A stretch of 64,000 nucleotides of DNA from Omphiscola glabra (lineage: Eukaryota; Mollusca; Gastropoda; Lymnaeidae): NCBI GenBank assembly GCA_964017045.1, contig OZ024806.1, positions 25,655,503 to 25,719,502 of the forward strand, in the 5' to 3' direction. Under the pieces are notes generated by a model that saw only the letters and a program-made list of their open reading frames with translations, ran no database searches and was not told where the DNA came from. Every line of letters starts with the position of its first letter. Positions within the stretch are counted from its first letter, which is position 1. The position numbers were made by a program, and so were the translations under genes. Shown here one piece after another: positions 36,420 through 48,221 of the stretch.

Positions 36420-37540
36420 ACAAGGAAATATTTACAATAACTTCATTAATAATTATTGCACATGATATTATCTTAATAAATAAAATTTTAACAACCATAA
36501 TATTATATCATGAAGAATGTGTAAATTATTAAATTGTGATCCAGTGAAATAAGTTATATTTTATATTATTTTTTAAAATCTATTTTTTTAAGAAGTGCAT
36601 AGTTATAATAGGAATGTACTTTTTCCCATTGTTGTACTCCATTGCTCTGAGTACTGCCTATACTTTATAAAACACGAAACAAATGCACTTATTTAATTCA
36701 AAAATTCTCAAATTTAAAATTACAACTTTATTTTATTACTAGGCTCACAATGGTTTAAAACAAAACTGCCGTCTAGAACTTAAAACATTCTGTTTATTAA
36801 TTTAGTTTAAGTATCATTAATTTATAAGGTCAGAAAAAATTATTTGAAAAGTAGTTGTTTAAAAATATATTTTATAAAAATCATTTAGGTCAATAAATAA
36901 TATAAGAGTAACATTTTTTTAATATTATTTTGAAGAGATTTTTTACTTGATCATATTTTAATGACGAAAAGAAACCTTTAATAAAAATAATTGCTCTTAC
37001 TAGGTAATCATTCTAAAATTCCACAAATATTAAATTACGTAAAATAATCCACATGAAATGAAACAGAAAACAAAAATTATTATTTTCAGTGACTTTTGTA
37101 AAATTTGAATTTAGAATATGTGAATGTTTGTCCCGCCAAGCATACCATGTAGAGCATAATAAATTAAGGGCTGCGTTCAAGTCCTAGACAGAAAATGGTA
37201 GAATAGAAATATGTGAACGTTTGAAAGGGCAAAAACAGGGCTTCGTCACATGACCAAACAAGCAACAAAAAGAGGGTAAAAATAGTTTATGAGATAAAGG
37301 AATACATGCGAAATAGTAGGAAACGAGTAAAACAAAGTAAGGTCAAACCTGAAAAAAGGAACGCAAAAAAAAATACGAACATGTCGACAGGAAGCCTTAG
37401 TCAGCAAAAAAAAAAAGCCAAAGAAAATAGAAACTAAAAATAAAACATAGCATTTAACTGAGAATTAGAATCCGAGAGGGCAGTAAAAGAATGTCCTATT
37501 TTGCTAACCTGATTGCAGTCTCTTCCTTATTACCATGGAA
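36420..37540. other. AT-rich stretch, no gene seen
   Basis: Probably the first (5'UTR) intron of gene B, between its putative leader exon (donor at 37922) and exon 1 (acceptor at 36397). No other signal was recognised. Confidence 0.35.
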
Positions 37541-37550
37541 TATTATAGAC

Positions 37551-37741
37551 CATTGTTACCTAAACTTTCGATATCTGATTACCCCTGTCTATAACTTTCT
37601 TTACGCCGAATACGCCTCGTTAAAAAAAAAATTACATATACTTTAATAGCAATAATAAAAAAAAATTCCTTTGCAGCGCATACCCCCGCTAAGCTATTCC
37701 CGTACCCCAGGGGTACGCGTACCACAATTTGGGAAACACTG
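37551..37741. mobile_element. Non-autonomous hAT-like element
   Basis: The left end CATTGTTACCTAAACTTT and right end AATTTGGGAAACACTG are related inverted termini (CA(G/T)TGTT.CC.AA). The flanks TTATAGAC (37543-37550) and TCATAGAC (37742-37749) match at 7 of 8 positions, as expected for a hAT duplication. An internal GTACCCCAGGGGTACGCGTA palindrome is present. No transposase. Confidence 0.75.
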
Positions 37742-37921
37742 TCATAGACTGTTATATTAATACCGCCGAGGATAGTATACGATTTTTCCAAAAAACTTAA
37801 TATATACAAAAATACAGGGTTTAAAACCACCTTGTTTAACAAAGGCGTAGCACGGGGCTTTTAGGCCAACTTATGATCAACACAGCCTAAACAGTTACGT
37901 TAATATTAGATACGTACTTAC

Positions 37922-38209
37922 TTCCCTCACAATGTCAGAGTAGAAACTGCTGAGGATTTTAGATGATCGTGAACGAATGAACTATTATTAATTATTGAGA
38001 AGAAATTGCTTAATAAATGGGACTAAATTGATAGAGGAATTGGCTTTAAAAAATACGCACACTTACGGCTGGAGTAGCATATATTAGGAGGTGGAGTAAA
38101 TACAATTTCAACACAGATAATCAACACATGGTATTGAAATAGTGAAATATCAACACAGTTTCTTGCTCGGAAAAGACGAGGCTAAAGGCATGTAAGTCTG
38201 ACTTATAAA
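37922..38209 (-). promoter_or_regulatory. Putative promoter and leader exon of gene B
   Basis: A good donor (GAA|GTAAGT at 37922) on the minus strand ends an apparent non-coding exon, which would splice to the exon-1 acceptor at 36397. A weak TATA-like TTTATAAG lies at 38203-38209. Transcription start is not determined. Confidence 0.3.
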
Positions 38210-38512
38210 GTAGTCAGATACGTCGTTGTGTCAATTTAACTCTACGCTAACGATGCGGTTCTTATCTCTAAGAGGGGGGAAAAGGCAAAACATTTACATT
38301 TAGCTAAATATCCCCTCGAGGAGCTCAATGATTGGTTCTCTGCATGGCCTTGACCGAGATAGGAATGTTCCCTGTGAAAAGGTCAATTATTATAAGATCT
38401 CCTTATAAGTCCATGCCTTCTTTAAAGGTTAAAAATACATTGGAGCACATTTTAAATGTGTATCAACTGTAACATGGGATTACTTTCGGGAATTCCATGG
38501 ATGACTCGAATG

Positions 38513-38711
38513 CAGTGGTTCTCAGCCTTTCTAATGCCGCGACTCTTTATAACAGTTACCCGTGTTGTGGCGACCCCAACCACACAATTATTTACGTAGC
38601 TACTACATAACTGTAAGGTAAATAATATGTTTTCCGATGGTCTTAGGCGACACCTGTGAAAGGTTCGTTCGACTCCCAAAGGGGTTGCGACCCACAGGTT
38701 GAGAACCGCTT
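38513..38711 (-). mobile_element. SPIN-like hAT MITE, second copy
   Basis: Inverse orientation to the 35614 copy. The left end is CAGTGGTTCTCAGCCTTTCT and the right end GGTTGAGAACCGCT with a changed last base. It contains TTTTCCGATGGTCTTAGGCG and GTTGCGACCCACAGG blocks typical of the family. The flanks CTCGAATG (38505-38512) and CTCTAATG (38712-38719) match at 7 of 8 positions. It is more diverged than the first copy. Confidence 0.8.
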
Positions 38712-39413
38712 CTCTAATGTGTTACACACTATAATGTAATACAACGTTAATATTGATGTCAAAACGTCTCGTGGCTTGTGGAGGCCCACTGCCACTTTTT
38801 TTGTTGTTATTGTGCTGTTGTGCCCCCCCCCCCCTTTTTTTCCCCAGAAAAAATTTGGTGTAGCATCAGTCCGGGTATTTTGATACAATACCAGTCGGTT
38901 CTGACTTCTACAATTCAAAAATAACTTTAAAAATGAGATATGGTTATTCATCAATTAGGGAAAATGGAAACAGCAAGCATGTGATGCAAAAGTACAACCA
39001 TTAGAATAAAAACTATTTTATTATCGGAGAGCTGGAGCAGGTGGATGAGGTCATAGGCTAGTAATATCATAAACCACTCTCATGTAATTTGTGTTTGTCA
39101 GCGTTTGGCCAAGTAAAAATGGATTGGATCACGATATCGTTAATTGAAATGAAAGAAATTATTCAGGTAAAAAGAACATATTTTAAAATTTATCTAAATT
39201 TATTATTAATTCTGTTTTAAGAAGCACTACTCAGTTTCTTCGAATCGGGCTTAGAAACAACAAAAAATATTTTGGAACCAGTGGCGGAGACAGACACTGT
39301 GTCGCCTGGGGCTAACTTTGAATTTGCCCCCTCCCCCTTTTTTTCACTACACAAATATAATTATTGCTCTTTGGCACAGGGAAACTAGGAAATAATGAAC
39401 CTTGAAATAGCGC

Positions 39414-40370
39414 TTACACTGTTCCATCCATCCTTGTGGCGCTACAGTCCATGTATAGTGCTTCGGCCTGCCTTACTACTTCCTTCCACTTAGACCTAAC
39501 TAATGCTTTTCTTTTCCATTCTTGGATTCCCAGTTGTTGTAGATCTTTTTCCACATCATCCATCCATCTAAGCCTAGGTCTTCCTTTGATCCTTTTACCT
39601 CTGGGGTTTTGTGGATTCACTTTCTTCACTCCCCCTGTCATTTGGCATTCTCTCTAAGTGTCCCGCACAACGTAGCCTACGCTTTTTTTTATTTCTGTTA
39701 CTATTGTGAGATCCTGATAAAGACTGTACATTTCATGGTTGGTTCGTATTCTCCATCCATATTCATCCTTTGTTGGTCCATATATCTTCCGAAGAATTTT
39801 TCTGTCCCATGTGCTTAATAGGTTTTCTGTCGTTTTTGTTTGGATCCAATTTTCACTTGCGTATGTTACAATTGGTCTCATTATAGTTGTATAATTAGTT
39901 TTCTTTGTTTTACTTGTCTAGGTTTTCGAGTCAATTTACTTTTTCAAAAGTCTGATTTCTTATTTTAATGGCTTCAACTGTCTCTTCTTTTCTTATCATA
40001 GTCATGTATTTTGTCTTTTTGTTGTTAACTTTTACCCCTGCTTGTAGTCATGCGTCTTCTAATTCAATAAAGGCTTTTGCTATGTATTTAATCATTTTCC
40101 CTAACAGTGCTATGTCATCAGCATATGCAAGATACTGAAGAGGTTAATGGTAGAGAGTGCCGAATTCACATTGTTAGTCCCCTAGTATTTCATTAGTGTA
40201 CGATTGTAGTCCTTATTAGCTACTAGTTGTGTCAGTATTTCGCATGTAACATTTAATACGGAAATGCCAATGTAGTTTGTGCATTGAAGTTTTGAAGTCT
40301 TTCTTGTGTATTTGGGGTTATTAATGCTATTTCCCATTCGGTTGAAATTTTCTCTTCTTGTCAATTTTTA
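39414..40370 (-). mobile_element. LINE fragment with YADD box and C-terminal tail
   Basis: Read on the minus strand from 40370: NYIGISVLNVTCEILTQLV (the RT GIS.LN motif), LQYLAYADDIALLGKMI (YADD catalytic box, about 40120), MRPIVTYASENWIQT, LLSTWDRKILRKIYGP, GRPRLRWMDDVEKDLQQLG and, at the 3' end, the GCGCTACAGTCCATG motif shared with the tails at 733 and 2194. Several frameshifts and stops. Same family as the fragments in region 1. Confidence 0.9.
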
Positions 40371-40704
40371 GTTATAAATTTATGTATCTGAGTGAGTAGG
40401 TCTCTTCCTCCATATTTAATCAGTTCTGCCGCTGACACTGTTATATGTCATAAATCCCCCACCCTCCGAAGAGGAAACGGGCGTGAGGGGATAATTTCAA
40501 GGGCTCCTTAGGTTCCCAAAATCTCACACTTAATGTCTGCATTGTTTTTAGCTGTAAAGTGTATGTTCTCAAGGTCACTTCAGTACTTGTTTCTGAGAAG
40601 TACTTTACTGGGAAAGATAACCTGTCTGCAGGCGTTCTTAACAAAGAATATTGTCCGAATTTTTCTTGAGGCGTTTTTTGTCTTAAAATTTTAAATCATC
40701 CTGC

Positions 40705-40775
40705 AATTAAATTGTTGATAACCAGCCTAATAATTGTTGATAACCAGCCTAATAATTGTTGATAACCAGGCTAAT
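40705..40775. repeat. 19-bp repeat, about 3.5 copies
   Basis: TAATTGTTGATAACCAGCC repeated; too short to interpret. Confidence 0.85.
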
Positions 40776-40779
40776 ATTC

Positions 40780-41930
40780 ATCTGATTTAGTTAGAGATTT
40801 TGAGAACAAAGAATTGGGGATTTTCTATGGTACTCTAGTTTACTTGAAATACTGTAGTCATTATGTTGACGGATGTTTCTTTAAAACCTCCAATCATGTG
40901 TAAGCATAACCAGAGACGCCATTTCGTAAAGACCGAGCAGACCACTGCCAGGAGCAACACATTTCAGTAACGTCATCTTGATCACAAACAAAATTTGAAA
41001 CGCTTAACTCAAGGAAAATAAGTTTTAAGCGAATAAAGAATACTGTGATAATAGATCGACTCTACGGTAACTGGAATATTCCTTCTTACAAACGAAGTGT
41101 CTGAAGGTATGACAGCAACTATATTGAAATGATAGAATACATTTTCTGAATAACATTATGCCGCTTTTACTTTTAATCAGTTTAGTGTGATTCTTTTTTT
41201 TTTTTTTTTAATTGTTGACAGACAGTGATACTTTGAATCAGAAGAACAATGAGAAATATTTTGTTTTAAATGGTTATTAATAGTTAGGATAGCAATCTAT
41301 GTATGAGATCTATGTATTTACGTGAACTTGTCCTTGTTTACAGATAAAATGCAGATTGAATAGTTTTATAATTATAATTGTAGACAATTTTACTATGTTC
41401 CCCCCATTAAAAGATATTGTTTAACTAGTATAATTATTTTTGAAAAGTGAATTATTACATTCATATTTATTTTGTCAAGTGAATTTAGAATATGATTGGG
41501 GTGGGGCGAAAAATATTAATGTTTTCAAACACAAATTTAGATTTTAACATGATTAGAGTATTATATTTTAATTTATTATTTTTATTTTTGCTAGCCTTAG
41601 ATGGAATTTTTAAATAGCCTTTATAGTGTAATTAAGCAAATGAAACATTATTTTAACTCATTCAGAGACAAAACAATTTCAAGAAAACAAAGGTAACGGC
41701 AAAGGAACTTAAAGAAACATATGATGTTAAACTAGTTTTTCAACCTACAACAAAGATAATAGCTTGTCGTAAAAAAATCCATTTGATTATGAAACTGTCA
41801 AAGAAATTGTACTTACCTCATCTGTTAATTTATTGTGTTGCTCAAGCAGAAAGTTTAAAAAAAAAAAAAAAACTCTTATATTAATATAGTTAAATTTATT
41901 ATCGTGTTGTAATTTTTAAATGTCATAGTT
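40780..41930. other. AT-rich stretch, no gene seen
   Basis: No exon or element ends recognised between the LINE and the 41936 MITE. Confidence 0.35.
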
Positions 41931-41935
41931 GATAC

Positions 41936-42042
41936 TAGAGACCAACCGAATTTCGGCTTCGGTTTCGGCCGAAAGTAAATTTAATTTTTGGTCACGTTTC
42001 GGTTTCTGCCGAAATCAGAAAATCCCTTTCGGTCGGTCTCTG
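41936..42042. mobile_element. Short hAT-like MITE (107 bp)
   Basis: TAGAGACCAACCGAATTTCG at the left and CTTTCGGTCGGTCTCTG at the right form inverted termini. The flanks GTTGATAC and GTTGTTAC match at 7 of 8 positions. The body is built from repeated TTTCGG.TTC/GCCGAAA motifs that can fold on themselves. Confidence 0.75.
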
Positions 42043-42199
42043 GTTGTTACTGCTATTAATTCTTTGTCAGAATGTTGTAAGCGAATGCGATTAAAGAATT
42101 ACAAACTTCTCGTAAGGAATGGTTGAAAAAAATTACAGATTTCCAAAATTCGCTAACAAATGGCATCTCCGACATTGATATATAGAAATACTTTCTTTT

Positions 42200-42445
42200 G
42201 TCCATATGTTGCCAGGCAAAACATTGTCACAAAACATTCATAAAGTTTTACACTTAGATCAATGCCTGGATGCTTATCCAAGTATAGCGCTCGATAATTT
42301 CTCTTCAAATTCGTTGAACATTCTTTTCGATGTTGCAACTGGAGGAAAACGATTTTCCAAACTAAAAATCCTCAAAACATACATACGAGCATCGATAGCT
42401 CAGATAGGCTCACAATGTTTGTCTCACACTGTCTATTTAAAATGA
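42200..42445 (+). pseudogene. hAT-type transposase C-terminal relic
   Basis: The plus-strand frame contains GKRFSKLKILKTYIRASIAQ, closely resembling the ERSFSKLK.IK.YLRS.M.Q dimerisation motif at the C-terminus of hAT transposases (hATC, ZMYM/ZBED-like). It is preceded by a region ending NILFDVAT. No catalytic part is present, and there is no link to the adjacent MITE ends. A dead fragment. Confidence 0.65.
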
Positions 42446-42449
42446 TGTT

Positions 42450-43550
42450 TGCATGTCGACTAGATTATGGAGAGGTCATTATTGCTTTTGCTACCACAAA
42501 AGCCAGAAAAAACTAACGTGTTTGAATAAGAGTATATATTATACTTCTATTTAAGCAAGTTATGCTAATTTAATTTTTAAAAACTAAAAAAAAATTAATC
42601 AGCAGCTCAAGACACTGCCTGCTGAAAATTGGATTTTTTTCCTGTAAGATTTTTGGGGTTGTTCATAAAGAATATCCCAAAAGAAGGGGGTGGGTGTTCA
42701 AAATCGGACAAATACGGACAATAGAGATGTAAAGGATCATGTGGACGTCCAAAAGTTATCACTTTTCGTTACATGCTGTGTTAGGTCCACTGTGTGCATA
42801 TCAGTACGTTTATTGATTTATCTATTATTTTGTTTCAATTGATGGCGTCCTCATTGTGTATAGTATTTTTTAAAGCGATAATGCTCTGTGACCAACTATT
42901 GATGACCCCTTACTTACTAATATTTTGACATCTTATCTTGCCAATATTACTAAGCAAATATAAAGAGTACTTATTTTTTTTTTTAAATAGAAAATTCTTA
43001 TACAAATAATATGAGTAATTCTTTTTTCTAAAAAGGCTCGAAAAGAAATAAATAAAATAGAAAAATATAATTAATTTTGAGTGGTACATTATCAATAAAC
43101 ACTTAATCAGTTTTTTTTTTTTTTTTTTTGAAAAGTAATATTTTTTAAAGTCAAACAGGTACCACCAATACATCAAAAAAAAGAAGAAATGAAAAATACT
43201 TTTTTAGTCCGAACAAATAATGAAACAAATTTAAAGTTTTTCTCCAGCAATGTTTATGTAGATGTTTCACCATAATATTATGAACAGAAATTTACGCTAG
43301 GTTTAGAGAAAAACCTTTGGAACACAACGAATTAATAAACACTGCAGGAATTGCGTACAAGATTTTATGGCATAGATGGCATTTGATTTTTTTGTTTTAG
43401 AGATTATATGTAAACATTTGTATGGGTGTGAGAAGCTACTTTAAATATAAATTAAACGGGGTAACACTATACTAATGTCGGCCAGTGGTATGATCCTTGA
43501 AGATGGTCTGTGAGAATGATGATGCCTTTCTCTTCCAATTTTCTGCTCTT
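42450..43550. other. AT-rich 3' flank of the small secreted-protein gene
   Basis: Homopolymer-rich AT sequence downstream (minus strand) of the stop at 43557. No exon recognised. Confidence 0.35.
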
Positions 43551-43556
43551 AAAGCT

Positions 43557-45620
43557 TCAGTATTTGTTGAAGATGGCGTAGACGAGTCCCACCAGACACG
43601 TGACCAAGGATGACGTCAGTTTGACACCCCCTAAAAATATTTCAAAAATGTATAAATTTGCGGAATATCTAGATTAAGTTTAGTGTAAATAATGTATCAT
43701 CTTTTTAACAAATATGATCTTTTTAGTTGAAACAATCATAGCATGCGCTTGCAATGAGAACTTCAGTTTTGATACAAATATTAAACAACCCTAAAAACAA
43801 AGTTTTTCCTTTAAATTCTTTATCTAATATAATCTTGAGCAATTGGAGTGGGGAGAGTGGGGCTGAAAATTTGACAAAACATGCATACAACTAACGCCCT
43901 TTTAAGAATCACAATTAGAGCTGACCCCCCACTCCCTACCGACCATTTTTCGCGGCACTTCACTCAGTACAATTAATATAAAACATGTTAAGTAGGAGGG
44001 CGGTTGTGAAAAGGAAGAAGCCACACCAGAAGCAAAAGATATATAAGAAATATCCTTTACAATCCAAACTAATCGATTACCTGAACAGTGATTGAGAGAG
44101 CGGGCTGTCTTTGTCGCACTTATGGACCCATCCCAACCTTCCTTCTGGGACTGACTACAATAGGGATTACTAAGTACATTTTCGTCCAGGCAGTCCATAA
44201 ATTTTTTCGACTCCCTATTACATAAAACAGTTCATAAACATTTAATTGTTTTACATTATTTTGCATTAGCATGTAATTTATATGGTATACATAAAAGTAT
44301 TCACCCAGCCGTATGTACTTAGGTCTTGTCTAATAATTTTCAACAAATGTTGCTTTGATATATATATATATATATAACAGGCCCCCATGCTGCAAAATAC
44401 GTTGTTTTTTTTTTTAACTGTCTATAATTTTTATGTATTTTTAAGTAGTCCGATCGCGGCCAATTGGAATGACTGCCAAAAGCCAGAGAGATGGGATAAC
44501 GATTACTTAACATAGAAAACATGCTGGTATATTAAGTCTTTAGAACTTAATTGTTTGACTAGAAAAGGTAGGTGTCAGCCGGTCCACAATAATCGTAATA
44601 TGCCAATGATAAAATAATTCATTGTTGCGCTATTGCAAAAGAAGAAAATTCGAAGATAATCAACGATAAGATGAAAAAAAAATTATCAATTTACTAAGAA
44701 GAAATAAGAAATTAACAAGGCGTTAAAAAGTATGCAATCAAAATATAATCAAGTCATAGATCCAAGTGTGCACCTTGTGGTTGCTTCTATTGTAATAATA
44801 ATTTCAAATCACGTTTAGAGAAGAAAGCGCATTCAGTTGATCACAATACAATAACATGCACACTACTCACTCGCAGAAATTGCTGACATATTCCACAAAG
44901 TTGGGCACCTTGCACGAGCTCACGTAATAATCATTTGAATCTACATGGATGCCTAGAATACGAAAGAGGCATTTGTATATAACAATCATTTGCATCTACA
45001 TTGATGCCTAGAATACAAAAAAGGCATTTGTATATAACAATCATTTGAATCTACTTTGATGCCTAGAATGCAAAAGAGGCATTTGTATATAACAATCATT
45101 TGAATCTACATTGATGCCCAGAATACAAAAGAGGCATTTGTATATAACAATCATTTGAATCTACTTTGATGCCTAGAATACAAAAGAGGCATTTGAATAA
45201 TATATAAAGTTTGATTTCAAAATAATTTTTTTACTTTAAAAAAAAAATAATTCTATAATATTTAGCTTTCGTCCCAAATTAAAGTATTTACCTACAACAA
45301 CAAAAATTGATTTAAGTTGACTAACAGAATTAAAAATATGACTTCACATCTACGTGACCTTTTTTTCTTGTATAATATGTATTAATTGGACGCGAGCTCA
45401 AAAGAACTTCTAAAAACCAATCAAATCTCTGTTTTAACTGATTACAATGTTTTTGTTATTGTTTTGTTTCTCTCATTACCTTTTCGACACATCTTATTAC
45501 GGAAGTAAAACACATAAATTGTAATAAAATATATATATACATATTATATCATAAAAAATTATACAACATACCTTTCACCGTGACACAGCACACCAGGAAC
45601 ACAAGAAGTAGTTTCTGCAT
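43557..45620 (-). CDS. Small secreted cysteine-rich protein with GPI-type or membrane tail (112 aa)
   Basis: No family is recognised. Four minus-strand exons were assembled from consensus splice sites with matching phases: 45572-45620 (ATG at 45620, donor G|GTATGT), 44871-44952 (acceptor TTCTAG, donor GA|GTGAGT), 44081-44214 (acceptor AATAG, donor G|GTAATC) and 43557-43630 (acceptor TTTTAG, TGA at 43557). The 339 coding bases give 112 residues. Residues 1-16 (MQKLLLVFLVCCVTVK) are a signal peptide. The mature part has Cys at 30, 43, 52, 63 and 87. Residues 93-109 (LTSSLVTCLVGLVYAIF) are hydrophobic, preceded by a small-residue CSGG (87-90), as in GPI-anchor signals. The tail ends NKY, so a short membrane anchor is the alternative. 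No exon reaches 50 codons, so ORF searches miss it. A TATA box at 46107 and the exon-2 repeat belong to this gene. Function unknown; probably extracellular surface. Confidence 0.8.
44930..45200 (-). repeat. 57-bp repeat carrying the exon-2 splice acceptor, 5 copies
   Basis: On the minus strand each unit holds a TATACAAATGCC pyrimidine-containing stretch, TTCTAG|GCATC (acceptor and first codons of exon 2) and GTAGATTCAAATGATT (exon codons). The copy nearest exon 2 is the real acceptor (44953/44952). Three upstream copies keep CTAG|GC, and one has lost it (CTGGGC). Confidence 0.92.
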
Positions 45621-46106
45621 TGTTTATTCTAGGAAATTTGTCACAATCTGATGACGGGGGTTATTGAAGTCTATAATAATATATTTACACATCACATATT
45701 GTATTGTTCAATATTGAAAGTGCTTCAGTTAATTTCAAATGAAACATATCTAACAATATATGAACATATCAAACGTCATATCGATAATTATTGAAGGTGT
45801 TTAAAATACTTTCAATTACATTTGAAACTGATATCAAAATATAGTTTATTATTGTACAATGTATGGAGGACTACATTCAAGCCGTGTGCAGGAAGAAGTG
45901 GAAAATTGTATGTTTACGTTTGAAATTAAAAGACAAGAGAAGCATTGTAATGAACGTGTTCCCACGCATCCTCTAAAAGTTTACAAAATTGCTTTGAATA
46001 TTAAAAAAAAAAAAAAAAAAATTAGATTTACCTAAAAAAAGAAGAGACAGGTAAGTTTCAACCTTCTCAAAGTCTTTCTGGCAGCTAAATGCGAGATGGG
46101 TTCTCA

Positions 46107-46113
46107 TTTTATA
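46107..46113 (-). promoter_or_regulatory. TATA box of the small secreted-protein gene
   Basis: Minus-strand CTATAAAATG lies about 490 bp upstream of the ATG. A leader exon could run from about 46080 to a donor near 46037 (AAG|GTTGAA) or 46023 (TTAG|GTAAAT). It would splice to a CCTAG acceptor at about 45629. Transcription start is inferred. Confidence 0.5.
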
Positions 46114-46119
46114 GCGCAG

Positions 46120-47780
46120 GGTTACCAGGCAACTGTGACTGTTTTCTGTAAATGTTTCCTTACCAAGTATTTCATGTCCTGATATGTTCTGCCAACACGT
46201 GGTTTTTCTTTGAGTAGCTGGTAATATACGTATATATATATGTGTGTGTGTGTGTGTGTTAATCTATCTGAATGCATTATTTTTGTTGAATTTAAATTGG
46301 AGAATGAATCCGCTAAAAAGTGTCTGATAATATTATAATATTTAGTACAGTTTTATTTGTTTACAGAGTGACTGAAACATACTTCAGCCGTGTATGGCGT
46401 AAGTACATATACGTTTCACAATGGTATACTCATAACGATTGGAAACACCCTGCTCTCTCTTTCTCTCTCTCTCTCTCCCCCTTTCTCTCCCCCTCTCTAT
46501 TCCTTCTCTCTCCTCTCTCTTTCTCTCTCTCTCTCTCTCTGGATTTTTAGCGTTATTAAAAATTATTATTGGTACTCAAATTTGAGTTGTTTTTTTTTAG
46601 ATATTTTATGTTGACATCTTTGAACTCTATTCAAATCCAAGCTATGCGTAGTCTTTCTTTATCAGAGGCTGTGTTTTTTTACCCCTCGCCAGAAATAGCT
46701 ACATCGCTCGGGTAAACCGTCTTTTCAATCCGGAGACAACTCCGAGCACAATAAGATCCCAGTTCCTTCCTCCACAACGAGACATAGTCACTGCCGTAAC
46801 TTTACAAAAAGTAGATAACCAATATATTGAAATCCTTAAGTTACAAAGTCAATACAAGAACAAGAAATCAATGGAAGCAGTTCTTATCAGGCATGTTCCT
46901 GTTTGTGGAGATTGTTTTTTGAAAAGTTGCTGCCTACTCAAAGTTTGACAGAGGATGATTAAGCTTGGATTAAGGGGCGTACTTTATTTTCGTAAACCAC
47001 CACCAACCCACGTGTTTCTGGCCCAATTTTCTCAACCACAGATAAAATTCCTAGATACGTATATCTACCTTCCAGGAAGCTTCAAGTCTTGACACAGCCG
47101 AACTCGGGGGCTGGATGTTTATCGATTATTCCTATCTGGTTTGTCTAAGTAGTTTTTTTAAAAGATATTATGTTATAGCGTGGAAATTCTAGAAAGAATA
47201 AAAAAAGATGTGTTAGTTAACATACCATTTCTCTTTTTTAAAACTCTCCCATAGTTTAAATTAAAATGTAAGGGCTAACTTGCCAGTTTGGCGGTGTTCT
47301 TTGTTATTGTTCTTGTTCATGTTTTGTGGGTGCGTGTTTTTAGTGTGACGGTTATTTATGCAACTGTTGCTTTTTTGATTTTGTATTTGCGACGTATTTT
47401 GGTATGCGAGATGACGTTGTTGGTTGTTGGGGTTTAGTAGTAGTAATGGAGTTACAGAGAGAGAGCTGATGAATGGAGACACGTTAAGATATTAATTTAA
47501 AAATGATAAAATGGCTATAAGATTCGATGCCATCGTAACGCGTGGAAAAGAACAAATGCGAAAAATAAGAAACAGAAAGTGGGCGCCTTTTGCTTTAATG
47601 TAAATTGTAATATAACAAGTATGGAGGCTGGTGAATTCAAGCAACTTTTCGGTGGATTTTCAAGCGTAAATAGAAACTGATCTTTCTAAAACGTTACCCC
47701 CGAACAGGTAAAGAGTTGGAAACAAAAAGTCAACAAAAAATCGTAAGCAGAAACTTTCATTCTAAGATATACAAAGCGAT
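46120..47780. other. Divergent intergenic region
   Basis: Lies between the TATA box of the minus-strand secreted-protein gene and the plus-strand Ig gene. It contains (TG)n at 46243-46259 and a (CT)n tract at 46450-46542. No exon recognised. Confidence 0.4.
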
Positions 47781-47784
47781 GAAA

Positions 47785-47910
47785 ACCTCCAAAAAGTGGA
47801 GTCGTCAGTGCAAGCTAAGGGGGCTGGTAAAAAGTGGAGTCGTCTGTGCAAGCTAAGGGGGCTGGTAAAAAGTGGAGTCGTCAGTGCAAGCTAAGGGGGC
47901 TGGTAAAATT
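47785..47910. repeat. 38-bp repeat, 3 copies
   Basis: AAAAAGTGGAGTCGTCAGTG then CAAGCTAAGGGGGCTGGT, three times nearly unchanged. Confidence 0.92.
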
Positions 47911-48221
47911 TTACCAAAGATTGTTTAGTTTATGATCCACATGTCCCGGACTGCTGTCTTTAAAAGTCGATGTATTGTTATTATTTCTTTTTAACATTGA
48001 AAAAGAAAACATTCTTTTTTAAAAGAACTGAATGCGAGAAAATGGTAGGAATATTGGAAACTTCGACCAACACCAATCAATTTATCTATTAACTTATTAA
48101 AATTTAGCTTTAAAATTTTATATTTTTGGCCTCGGGGTGTATTATTCTCTTAGGTAACGTTATGCATTGAGCAAACTCGCAAAACTACTTTGAATGTAAT
48201 AAAAAACATTACAGCCGACAA

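Noticed and set aside
39278..39340. CAGTGGCGGAGACAGACAC as the end of a hAT element
   Set aside because: Resembles the CAGTGGCG-type hAT end, but I could not find a matching opposite terminus or duplicated flank.
44930..45200. CRISPR-like array of regularly spaced repeats
   Set aside because: Units are contiguous with no unique spacers, and the host is eukaryotic. It is a tandem repeat containing a splice acceptor.
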